Shown here in pieces: positions 53,145 through 61,565 of a stretch of DNA of 64,000 nucleotides. The DNA comes from Aquimarina mytili (GTDB lineage Bacteria > Bacteroidota > Bacteroidia > Flavobacteriales > Flavobacteriaceae): the NCBI RefSeq assembly GCF_016735115.1, contig NZ_JAERQJ010000007.1:124001-188000 (forward strand). The letters run 5' to 3'. A program made the position numbers and the translations under genes. The notes beneath the pieces were generated by a model, which worked only from the letters and a program-made list of their open reading frames with translations, was not told the origin of the DNA and made no database searches. Positions within the stretch are counted from its first letter, which is position 1. Every line of letters begins with the position of its first letter.

Positions 53145-53846
53145 ATGGATTATAGTTGGATTGTAGAAGAGTTTTGGGAAAATGGTTTTGTCGTTTTCGA
53201 GAACTTTTTTAATCCTAAATTAATGGACGAGTATAACACTAAAATACTAGATCATTATGGAATTAGTCCAGATTGGGAACATACTGATGAGTTTATTTCT
53301 AAATCCGGAGTTGAGGTTATTCCTTGGTTTCCATATAGAGAAGGAAAACCGTACTTTGATACCATTGATAAGGACAAACATTTTAATGCTATTACTGATC
53401 TTATTTTAAAAGATGAATGGGAGAACTTGTATTGTATGATGATGTTTTCTAAAGCAGGAAGTGTAGGGCAAGCATGGCATCAGGATTGCTCACCAGTTGA
53501 TAAAAAGCTATATAATCTTAATAGATTGGTGTATACTCACGATATCACCGAAGAAACCGGAGGAGAAATTGTAATTTTCCCTAAAACGCATAAGGCAGGA
53601 ATGTTACCTTCAGGAACCCCTAATGAAGATTTAGAAGGGCAATTAGTATTAAGACCAAAAAAAGGAACAGTTATCTTTTTGCATGGGCATTGTTGGCATA
53701 GAGTTATGCCAGTAAAAAAAGATAGGATTTCATCTAATTTTAGAGCAGTACCTAAAGGAACTCCAGAAGATATTACTGATGTATGTGTGTATCGAAATAT
53801 GTTATATAAATTTTCAACAAGTGAAGTATTAAAAGAACGCATTTAA
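53145..53846 (+). CDS. Phytanoyl-CoA dioxygenase (PhyH) family Fe(II)/2-oxoglutarate enzyme
   Basis: A 233-residue cytoplasmic protein with a double-stranded beta-helix. The Fe(II) facial triad is visible as H112 and D114 (AWHQDC) with a distal His in HGHCWHRV (most likely H185). A downstream Arg (R194 or R200) would hold 2-oxoglutarate. Segments RLVYTHDITEETGGEIVIFPKTHK are typical of PhyH-like proteins. No signal peptide is present. Such enzymes hydroxylate or demethylate small molecules. Its position inside a xylose operon, 22 bp after the transaldolase-like gene and 3 bp before a glycosidase gene, suggests a sugar or sugar-acid substrate; this is inference. Confidence 0.85.
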   Translation: MDYSWIVEEFWENGFVVFENFFNPKLMDEYNTKILDHYGISPDWEHTDEFISKSGVEVIPWFPYREGKPYFDTIDKDKHFNAITDLILKDEWENLYCMMMFSKAGSVGQAWHQDCSPVDKKLYNLNRLVYTHDITEETGGEIVIFPKTHKAGMLPSGTPNEDLEGQLVLRPKKGTVIFLHGHCWHRVMPVKKDRISSNFRAVPKGTPEDITDVCVYRNMLYKFSTSEVLKERI

Positions 53847-53849
53847 ACA

Positions 53850-55181
53850 ATGAAACCTAGTATTATTTTAATTCTTATTTGCACACTTCTTTTTTCTAAA
53901 GCCTTGATAGCTCAGAAAAATAAAGGTAATAATGTGCCTTCATTAGTTCAGGTTAAAGAAGTTGATGAACAATATAATTTTTATGTCAACTCAGAAAAAT
54001 TTGAAATAAAAGGTGTAGGCATTAATTATGTTGATGGTCATGATTTTGAAGCTTTGTACAAAGCAGGGGGTAATGCTTTTAGAACCTGGACCGTAAAAAA
54101 TGCTGAAGAAGAATTGGCCGCTGCCAAAAAATATGGATTTATGGTGGCTATGGGAATTAGTATAGGTAAAGAATTATATGGTTTTGATTATAATGATAAA
54201 AAGCTAGTTGCTCAGCAGTTCAAAAAAGTAAAAGCCATTGTAAAAAGATATAAAAATCACCCTAATGTTTTGTGTTGGGTAGTTGGTAACGAATTAAATT
54301 TATTATTTAACAAAAATGGTACGTTACGACCTGTAAACCCAAAGGTATATGATGCAATGGCAGATATAGTGGATTTTATACATAAAGAAGACCCTAACCA
54401 TCCAGTGACGATGACTTTTGCTGGAGTAATCAATGAGCATCTAAAAGTGGCCCTAGAGCGATGCCCACAAATAGATATTGTATCGGTTCAGGTATATGGC
54501 GATTTAGAAAATGTAGAAGAACGCATGAAAAGTACTGGAATTCAAAAACCATACATGATCACCGAATTTGGTCCGATGGGATTTTGGGAAATGCCAAAAA
54601 CACCATGGAACAGAGAAATTGAAGAAGTTAGTGGCCCTAAAGCAGATGGTATTTTAGAAAGAATTCAAAAAGGATTGATAAATAATGCTTCGGGGAAATG
54701 TTTAGGAGGATTTGCTTTCGAATGGGGGCAAAAACAAGAACGTACACCAACCTGGTACGGGATGTTTCATAAAGACGGAAGTCAAACAGAGACCATAGAC
54801 AATCTAACCAAATTATGGACTGGAAAGCATCCCGAAAACCAGGCGCCAAGAGTTGATTCATTGTGGTTAGATGGTAAAAAAGCAACTGATAATGTGTATC
54901 TAAAACCAAATCAAAAATATACAGCACAAGTATTTGCTTCAGAACCTGATAAAGATACTTTGGTGTATAAATGGGTAGTTTCAAAAGAAGTGGTTACAAG
55001 AAGTCAAGGAGGTGAAAAAGAACTAGAACCTCCTATAGTATATGTCGATGTTGTTTTAGATAAAGAAGGTAAATTTACATTCATTACGCCAAAAGAAGGA
55101 GAATATAGAATTTTTGTATACGTATATGATAACAACGGCAAGGCAGGAGGTGGTAATATCCCGTTTATGGTAAAAAGTTAA
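53850..55181 (+). CDS. Exported clan GH-A glycoside hydrolase (GH2/GH158-like) with C-terminal Ig-like domain
   Basis: A 443-residue exported enzyme with a cleavable signal (to ALIAQ). A TIM barrel spans about 45-325. WVVGNELN has the likely acid/base E148 and MITEFGPMGFWE the likely nucleophile E239. These NE and TEFG motifs fit clan GH-A (GH2 TIM-barrel, GH5, GH158). Residues about 330-443 look like an Ig-like domain (RVDSLWLDGKKAT, TLVYKWVV, FVYVYDNNGKAGG). The barrel-plus-Ig layout without the GH2 sugar-binding domains recalls GH158 beta-1,3-glucanases. The precise family is uncertain. It probably trims oligosaccharides in the periplasm. Confidence 0.75.
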   Translation: MKPSIILILICTLLFSKALIAQKNKGNNVPSLVQVKEVDEQYNFYVNSEKFEIKGVGINYVDGHDFEALYKAGGNAFRTWTVKNAEEELAAAKKYGFMVAMGISIGKELYGFDYNDKKLVAQQFKKVKAIVKRYKNHPNVLCWVVGNELNLLFNKNGTLRPVNPKVYDAMADIVDFIHKEDPNHPVTMTFAGVINEHLKVALERCPQIDIVSVQVYGDLENVEERMKSTGIQKPYMITEFGPMGFWEMPKTPWNREIEEVSGPKADGILERIQKGLINNASGKCLGGFAFEWGQKQERTPTWYGMFHKDGSQTETIDNLTKLWTGKHPENQAPRVDSLWLDGKKATDNVYLKPNQKYTAQVFASEPDKDTLVYKWVVSKEVVTRSQGGEKELEPPIVYVDVVLDKEGKFTFITPKEGEYRIFVYVYDNNGKAGGGNIPFMVKS

Positions 55182-55189
55182 ATCGATTC

Positions 55190-56182
55190 ATGGCAATAAA
55201 TAAAGAAATAAAATGGGGAATCATTGGACTGGGCAATATAGCACATCAGTTTGTTAAAGACCTCGCCCTAATACCCAATGCAGAATTAAGTGCTGTGGCA
55301 TCTCGAACCATAAGTAAAGCAGAAAGTTTTGCGAATCAGTATAAAGCAAAAAAAGCGTATGGATCCTATGATGAGTTAATTGCTGATCCAGATATTGATA
55401 TTGTATATATAGCCACGCCACATAACTTGCATGCTCATCTAACTATTAAATCTTTAGAACACAATAAACATGTGCTTTGCGAAAAACCTATAGCATTACA
55501 CTCTAATGAAGCTTTAAAAATGGTAGAAACGTCCAGAGCAACAAATAAATTTTTTATGGAAGCTTTCTGGACGCGTTTCAACCCTTCCGTACGAGAAGCT
55601 CTACAGAAAATTAAAAATGGAGATATCGGAGAGGTGAACTATATAAATGCAGATTTTGCTTTTAATGTTGGTATTCCTCAAGAAAGAATGATAGATTTAA
55701 AAACCGGAGGAGGATCATTATTAGATATGGGAGTATATCCCCTATTTCTGGCGTATTGCATCTTAGGCAAGCCTGAAAAAATATTGGCATCTGCTAATTT
55801 TTATGATTCTGGTGCAGATAAACAAACCTCAATGATATTACACTATCATAATGCACAAGCAGTTTTGCATAGTAGTTTTGTTTCTCCATCTGATATGATA
55901 GCAACTATTAGCGGAACTGAAGGAAGAATTTTATTAAACGCCATTTGGCATGAAACACAATCCTATACCTTAATTAAAAATAACCATAGGGTTGATTATC
56001 AATATCCAACAATAGGAAAAGGGTTTACATATGAGATAGAGGAATGTCATCAATGTATTGAGAACAAAAGGATAGAGAGTAGCCTTTGGTCGCATCAAAA
56101 TAGCCTCGACCTTATTAGCATTGTAGATAAGGTAAGAGAGCAAACAGGACTTGAATTTCCTTCAGAGAAAGAATTAAATTAA
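55190..56182 (+). CDS. Gfo/Idh/MocA family NAD(P)-dependent oxidoreductase
   Basis: A 330-residue dehydrogenase. The Rossmann motif is GIIGLGNIAHQF (10-21), and the conserved CEKPIAL (97-103) holds the catalytic lysine. MEAFWTRFNPSVREA and KTGGGSLLDMGVYPLFLAY are typical of the dimeric dihydrodiol/xylose dehydrogenase-like branch. No signal peptide is present. Substrates in the family are sugars, polyols and sugar acids. Its position between the GH2/GH158-like gene and an MFS porter suggests oxidation of xylose or a modified sugar. Confidence 0.92.
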   Translation: MAINKEIKWGIIGLGNIAHQFVKDLALIPNAELSAVASRTISKAESFANQYKAKKAYGSYDELIADPDIDIVYIATPHNLHAHLTIKSLEHNKHVLCEKPIALHSNEALKMVETSRATNKFFMEAFWTRFNPSVREALQKIKNGDIGEVNYINADFAFNVGIPQERMIDLKTGGGSLLDMGVYPLFLAYCILGKPEKILASANFYDSGADKQTSMILHYHNAQAVLHSSFVSPSDMIATISGTEGRILLNAIWHETQSYTLIKNNHRVDYQYPTIGKGFTYEIEECHQCIENKRIESSLWSHQNSLDLISIVDKVREQTGLEFPSEKELN

Positions 56183-56207
56183 AAGAATTGAATTTTTAAA
56201 AGATAAT

Positions 56208-57746
56208 ATGTCGAGAAAAACACTTTTTATAGCATTCGTAGTTTCCCTGGGGGGATTTTTATTTGGTTTTGATGCCGGAATTATCTCTGGAGTTATGGAA
56301 TATGCTGGTCCACAATTTGATTTGAATGTTGGTGAACTAGGCTGGGCAGTTAGCAGTCCATCTTTTGCAGCAATGATTGCTATGCTCATAGCGGGTAGGT
56401 TAAGCGATATCATAGGAAGAAAAAAGATACTGCTAATGGTAGCATTTTTATATGCATTATCCGCTTTATTATCGGCATATGCCATATCATATCATATGCT
56501 TTGGATTGCCAGAATGATTGGTGGATTAGCTTTTGGAGCCGCCTTGATACTTGCTCCGACCTATATTGCTGAAATCTCAACCGCTAAAAACAGGGGAAAA
56601 CTGGTTTCAATACAACAGTTAAATATAGTATTGGGTTTTTTCGGAGCATTTCTTTGTAATAACTATTTGAATGGTTTAAATAATGTTGAAGGTAGTTTTT
56701 TTACTGATGAAAGTGTGTGGAGATGGATGTTGGGAGTAGAGTTAATACCAGCCTTATTATATTTCATATTATTGTTTTTTGTTCCTAGAAGTCCACGGTG
56801 GCTATTTGTAAAAGGAAAAGAAAGTGAGGCCAAAGATGTATTGGTTAGGTTGCATGGAGAATCTACTGCCAATATTGAAGCCGAAACAATTGCCAATACT
56901 ATCAATAAAGAAAAAAGTAATAAAAACGCTTCAATTTCTGAGTTATTTAAGCCAGCTATTCGTTTTATATTAATCGTTGGTTTAATTATAGGGGTATTGC
57001 AGCAAATTACAGGTATTAATGCTATTTATTTTTATGCTACATCTATTTTTAAACAAACCGGAATAGGAACCAATGCTGCCTTTGCATCTGGTGTTTTATT
57101 AAGTTTTACTACAGTAGTCTTTACTATTGTTGCGATGTTCTTGATTGATAAATTAGGAAGAAGACCTTTACTTTTAATTGGAATCGGAGGTATAGCGGCT
57201 AGTTTATTATTATGTGCATATGGGTTTAATCAAGCTACGTACCAATTAACCAAAGACGAAATCGCGAAAATTCAGAATATTGATCAACAAAGTTTATTAC
57301 CAATTGCTAATAAGGTATATGATAATGATGTTGATTTTAAAAATGAAATGATAAAAAGCCTGGGTTCTCAAGAGTACGCAAAAAACGAAGGAGCGATATT
57401 AGAAGCTGCTACAGATATGAATGCAACATTAGTATTAATAGGTATTTTAGGATTTATAGCTTGTTTTGCATTTTCGTTAGGACCGGTAATGTGGGTAATG
57501 CTATCAGAAATGTACCCAAATAGATATAGAGGTTTGGCGATAGGTTTTATAGGTTTTATCAATTCGTTTGCAAGTTGGATAGTGCAACAAATATTTCCAT
57601 GGGAGCTAGCTACTTTAGGAAATGCAATGAGCTTCCTGATTTTTGGAACCATTGCACTTATAGGATTCTTTGTTTTGCTTAAGATATTGCCAGAAACCAA
57701 AGGAAAATCACTTGAACAATTAGAAAAAGATTTGATTCTAAATTAA
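56208..57746 (+). CDS. MFS sugar porter (XylE/GLUT-like)
   Basis: A 512-residue permease with 12 helices. Sugar-porter signatures are present: GRLSDIIGRKK, PRSPRWL, DKLGRRPLLL and PETKGKSLEQLEKD. Helix 7 reads GVLQQITGINAIYFYA, which is the sugar-binding QQxxGxN region of XylE. An extra soluble loop of about 70 residues (Gln/Asn/Asp/Glu-rich) lies between helices 9 and 10, unlike E. coli XylE. It probably imports xylose by proton symport. Its last base overlaps the start of the GH43 gene (TAATG). Confidence 0.94.
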   Translation: MSRKTLFIAFVVSLGGFLFGFDAGIISGVMEYAGPQFDLNVGELGWAVSSPSFAAMIAMLIAGRLSDIIGRKKILLMVAFLYALSALLSAYAISYHMLWIARMIGGLAFGAALILAPTYIAEISTAKNRGKLVSIQQLNIVLGFFGAFLCNNYLNGLNNVEGSFFTDESVWRWMLGVELIPALLYFILLFFVPRSPRWLFVKGKESEAKDVLVRLHGESTANIEAETIANTINKEKSNKNASISELFKPAIRFILIVGLIIGVLQQITGINAIYFYATSIFKQTGIGTNAAFASGVLLSFTTVVFTIVAMFLIDKLGRRPLLLIGIGGIAASLLLCAYGFNQATYQLTKDEIAKIQNIDQQSLLPIANKVYDNDVDFKNEMIKSLGSQEYAKNEGAILEAATDMNATLVLIGILGFIACFAFSLGPVMWVMLSEMYPNRYRGLAIGFIGFINSFASWIVQQIFPWELATLGNAMSFLIFGTIALIGFFVLLKILPETKGKSLEQLEKDLILN

Positions 57747-59350
57747 TGAGCGCAACAATACAAAATCCCATATTACGAGGTTTTAACCCTGATCCTTCAA
57801 TCATAAGAGTTGGAGAGGATTATTATATAGCCACATCAACTTTTGAGTGGTTTCCAGGAGTGCAGATACATCATTCTAAAGATCTTAAAAACTGGAAAGT
57901 TATTGCGCATCCATTAAATCGTTTATCACAATTGGATCTAAAAGGAAATCCAGACTCTTGTGGCGTTTGGGCTCCGTGCTTATCCTATGATAATGGTATT
58001 TTTTATCTGGTGTATTCTAATGTAAGATCATTTGATGGGGTTTGGAAAGATACTCCTAATTATCTGGTAACTACTAATGATATTACAGGGGAGTGGTCAG
58101 ATCCCGTGTATTTGAGTTCCAGAGGATTTGATGGTTCCATGTTTCATGATCATGACGGGAAGAAGTATTTCTTGAATATGTTAGTTGATCATCGAAAAAA
58201 TAAACTTTTTGGAGGTATAGAACTGCAAGAATATGATCCACTACAAAAGAAACTGGTAGGAGAGGTACATTACTTACATTCAGGCTCATCTTTGGGATGT
58301 ACAGAAGGTCCTCATATCTTTAAAAAAGAAGAATATTATTACTTATTACTTGCCGAGGGTGGAACAGAATACGGTCATGCCGCGTCAATTGCAAGATCAA
58401 AATCGGTATTAGGACCTTATGATGAATTTCACCCCAATACAGCAATTATTACTTGTGCATCTGATCCGTCTTATGACCTTCAGAAATCGGGGCATGGCGA
58501 TTTTGTAGAAACTTCGGATGGGAGATGGTATTTTGTGTTTTTAGTGGGTAGGCCTTTATCAAAACTAGGTAGGTGTATTTTAGGGCGTGAAACGGCCATT
58601 GAAGAGATTGTATGGAAAGAAGATGGTTGGCCATATCTAAAGAGTGAATCAACATTACCTCGATTAGAAGTTCCTGTACCTGAAGTAGAAGAGTTTTCAT
58701 TAGAAGATGCTTCAGTACGATATGATTTTAATACCGAAGAAGTATCAATCGACTTTCAGACGTTAAGAATTCCTATAGATGAGAATTGGTTAAGCCTTAA
58801 AGAAAGAAAAGGCTTTCTTAGGCTTAAAGGGAAAGAAAGCCTGACTTCTACTCATACTCAAGCGATGCTCGCCAGAAGAGTACAACATTTTAAAACTGAA
58901 GCATCGACCATGATAGAATTTGATCCTGGTGATATATTAGAGATGGCTGGGTTAGTCTTTTACTACAATACGGGGTATTATCACTATCTGCATGTAACTT
59001 CAAATTATAATGGAACCAAGAAGTTACTTCGAATTATTTCAGCTGATCATTTTGAGATGTCCGAACAGCAACAAGAAATAGATATAACAGGGCAAGATAA
59101 GATTATTTTGAAAGGAGTTTTGGATCATGATCAACTTCAATTTTATTACAGGATTAGTGATGAAACTAATTTCTATCCTATAGGAGAAACATTAGATGCA
59201 AGTATATTGTCTGATGACTATGTGCGAGAAAGAGATGAACGGTACAGACCCGCATTTACAGGAATGTTTGTCGGGATGTGTTGTCAGGATTTATCATATA
59301 ATAAGAAACATGCCGATTTTGATTGGTTTGAGTATAAAGAAATACATTAA
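57746..59350 (+). CDS. GH43 beta-xylosidase-type enzyme (cytoplasmic)
   Basis: A 534-residue enzyme without a signal peptide. The five-bladed propeller has the three GH43 carboxylates: base D16 (GFNPDPS), modulator D129 (GFDGSMFHD) and acid E187 (TEGPHIFK). A C-terminal beta-sandwich (about 330-534, DFDWFEYKEI at the end) is typical of the GH43 beta-xylosidase group with a DUF1349-like/XynB C-terminal domain. It would release xylose from imported xylo-oligosaccharides. It overlaps the MFS gene by 1 bp and lies 11 bp before the GH26 gene. Confidence 0.93.
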   Translation: MSATIQNPILRGFNPDPSIIRVGEDYYIATSTFEWFPGVQIHHSKDLKNWKVIAHPLNRLSQLDLKGNPDSCGVWAPCLSYDNGIFYLVYSNVRSFDGVWKDTPNYLVTTNDITGEWSDPVYLSSRGFDGSMFHDHDGKKYFLNMLVDHRKNKLFGGIELQEYDPLQKKLVGEVHYLHSGSSLGCTEGPHIFKKEEYYYLLLAEGGTEYGHAASIARSKSVLGPYDEFHPNTAIITCASDPSYDLQKSGHGDFVETSDGRWYFVFLVGRPLSKLGRCILGRETAIEEIVWKEDGWPYLKSESTLPRLEVPVPEVEEFSLEDASVRYDFNTEEVSIDFQTLRIPIDENWLSLKERKGFLRLKGKESLTSTHTQAMLARRVQHFKTEASTMIEFDPGDILEMAGLVFYYNTGYYHYLHVTSNYNGTKKLLRIISADHFEMSEQQQEIDITGQDKIILKGVLDHDQLQFYYRISDETNFYPIGETLDASILSDDYVRERDERYRPAFTGMFVGMCCQDLSYNKKHADFDWFEYKEIH

Positions 59351-59361
59351 AAAAAGCAGCT

Positions 59362-60510
59362 ATGTACAAAAAGATTATTGCACTACTATGTATCTGTATA
59401 TTTTGGGGATGCAACCAGAAAACGAATAAAGATCCAGAAGCAAATGAAGAAACAAATACCCAAAAAGAAGTAATACCGAAAAGAAAACTTGCAAAGTTTG
59501 AACCCGACGAGGGAAAAGTGCTTCTTTTTGTTGGGCAAGAATTAGAAGCAGTAGGTGGGTTAGAAAAATACAATGATGGTTATCTCGATCATTTTGACAG
59601 ACCAGCGGGTTGGACTACGTATACTAATATAAATCCAGGAGAAAACTCTTTTGGAAGAATACAAGAAGGGCTCGATGGGATATATGATACTCATGATTGG
59701 GGAGATAATGACTATAACGTGAGCCTGCAATTGGCAGACGAAGATTATAAGGATATGGCGCTGGCCATTGGACTTCAATTTGTAAATCATGAAGAAAAAG
59801 TTGCCGATGGCACCCATGATAAGTACATCAATGCTTTAGCTGATTTTTTACTGTCACTTGGTAGAAGACCTGTCTTCCTGCGTATTGCTTATGAGTTTGA
59901 CGGTGAACCATGGAACCATTATGATCAAAAAAGTACAATAAAAGCGTACCAAAGAATGGTCGATATGATTCGAGCCAAAGGGGTTACAAATACCGCTTTT
60001 GTATGGCAATCCACGGGTTTTATGTCTCCCGAAGATGGACAGTTAGAAGCTTGGTATCCTGGAGATGACTATGTAGATTGGTTAGGATTTTCTTTTTTTA
60101 ATCGCTGGGAAGAACAAAAAATGATTGCATTTGCTCGTAAAAAAGGAAAGCCCGTATTTATTGCCGAAGCATCTCCTACTATTTCGGCACCTGATGCCAA
60201 AACGACCGGAAATACCATTGAAACACAATTGAGTAACCCTGAGCAAGCGGAAGAAGCCTGGCAAAAATGGTTTATACCATTCTTTAAAACTATAGATGAA
60301 AATCTGGATGTAGTAAAAGCGGTTCATTATATAAATTGCCACTGGGATTCGCATCCTATGTGGTATGATAATCCAACGTTTAAGAATATCGATGCAAGAT
60401 TGCATCTTAGTGATTCTATAAGTAATCGTTGGAGAAAAATTACTTCAGATCCGAAGTATATTAAATCTTCTCCATGCTTATATGATCAACTTTGGAACAA
60501 AGCTCAATAA
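59362..60510 (+). CDS. GH26-type endo-glycanase lipoprotein (possible endo-beta-1,3-xylanase)
   Basis: A 382-residue lipoprotein (lipobox FWGC, lipid Cys17). The TIM-barrel has FLRIAYEFDGEPWN with likely acid/base E178, and PVFIAEASP with likely nucleophile E269, the GH26 arrangement. VLLFVGQELEAV (54-65), PAGWTTYTNI and AIGLQFVNH are segments I associate with the beta-1,3-xylanase branch of GH26 rather than with mannanases. The xylose genes around it support xylan. No mannose-metabolism gene is nearby. It is probably on the cell surface. The mutarotase gene begins within its last codons. Confidence 0.82.
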   Translation: MYKKIIALLCICIFWGCNQKTNKDPEANEETNTQKEVIPKRKLAKFEPDEGKVLLFVGQELEAVGGLEKYNDGYLDHFDRPAGWTTYTNINPGENSFGRIQEGLDGIYDTHDWGDNDYNVSLQLADEDYKDMALAIGLQFVNHEEKVADGTHDKYINALADFLLSLGRRPVFLRIAYEFDGEPWNHYDQKSTIKAYQRMVDMIRAKGVTNTAFVWQSTGFMSPEDGQLEAWYPGDDYVDWLGFSFFNRWEEQKMIAFARKKGKPVFIAEASPTISAPDAKTTGNTIETQLSNPEQAEEAWQKWFIPFFKTIDENLDVVKAVHYINCHWDSHPMWYDNPTFKNIDARLHLSDSISNRWRKITSDPKYIKSSPCLYDQLWNKAQ

Positions 60511-61565
60511 AGAATTTGAAATTGAAGACAAAAACTAGAAGAATAAAACAGAAATCATATGGTTTTCATAACCAAAACGAGCTTCTGATCTTATCGATAA
60601 AGAATGATCATGGTGCGAGATTACGCATTACCAACTTTGCAGCCACAATCATGAGCTTAGAAGTCCCAGATAAAAATGGTAAACTGACTAATGTTGTGGT
60701 TGGTTTGGATTCTCTACAAGACTATATCAATATGTCAAGAAACAAGGTGTCTAAATACCTTGGGGCTTCAATAGGAAGATATGCAGGGAGAATTTCTAAC
60801 GGAAAAATACGGGTGAACGATCACAATTATATACTCTATAATGAAAAGGGAGTTCATTTACATGGAGGAAAGAATGGTTTTGATGAACGAGTTTGGGAGG
60901 TTGATTATATTGATGAGGATGAATTATCCATCTCTCTTTCGTATTTCAGTGAACATTTGGAAGAAGGATATCCTGGTAACCTTAGAGTGAAGGTAATCTA
61001 TCAATTGACCAATGATAATGAATTGAAGATTACATACCAGGCAATTTCGGATCAGGATACTGTAGTTAATCTAACTAATCATGCATATTATAATTTGAAT
61101 GGAAACAACACAATTACCGATCATGTACTTCAACTACATTGTAGTCGTTATTTAGAAGTAGATGCTAAACAACTACCTACAGGGGTTGATAAATCCATAG
61201 TCGATACAAAATTTGATTTTTGCATTCCCAAAAAACTAAATGTATTAAAAACCAAAGGAAGTATTGATGATACTTTGATTTTTGATCCCGAAAAAGATCC
61301 AAAAATTATCATTAGTGCCGAAGAAAGCGGTATTACAATGAAGGTTCATACGAATCAACCTTCAGTTGTGATGTATACGCCAGAAGAGTTTCCGGATTGG
61401 AATTTTAGAAAAGGAACTTTTTATCATAAATTTCCGGCAGTTTGTTTTGAAACTCAAAATTATCCTGACGCTCCCAATCACAATAATTTTCCATCCGCGT
61501 TTATAAAAGCTGGTGAGCTTTATGAAAATCGGAGTGTTTTCAGTTTTAGTAAAAAAGATATTTAG
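60492..61565 (+). CDS. galM: Aldose 1-epimerase (mutarotase), non-ATG start
   Basis: A 357-residue mutarotase when read from TTG 60492. It converts alpha and beta anomers of sugars such as glucose, galactose or xylose. Motifs are GRYAGRISNGKI, the catalytic His in NLTNHAYYNLNG, and the catalytic Glu in CFETQNYPDAPNHNNFP. No ATG is available before the conserved core, so it must begin at a TTG: 60492 (inside the GH26 end), 60516 or 60522. The last two give a length nearer the family. It converges on the LacI gene with a 4 bp overlap at the stop. Confidence 0.9.
   Translation: MEQSSIKNLKLKTKTRRIKQKSYGFHNQNELLILSIKNDHGARLRITNFAATIMSLEVPDKNGKLTNVVVGLDSLQDYINMSRNKVSKYLGASIGRYAGRISNGKIRVNDHNYILYNEKGVHLHGGKNGFDERVWEVDYIDEDELSISLSYFSEHLEEGYPGNLRVKVIYQLTNDNELKITYQAISDQDTVVNLTNHAYYNLNGNNTITDHVLQLHCSRYLEVDAKQLPTGVDKSIVDTKFDFCIPKKLNVLKTKGSIDDTLIFDPEKDPKIIISAEESGITMKVHTNQPSVVMYTPEEFPDWNFRKGTFYHKFPAVCFETQNYPDAPNHNNFPSAFIKAGELYENRSVFSFSKKDI

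Noticed and set aside
59362..60510. Calling the GH26 enzyme a beta-mannanase
   Set aside because: Most GH26 annotations say mannanase, but no mannose isomerase, GH130 or GH2 mannosidase is nearby and all sugar genes point to xylose.
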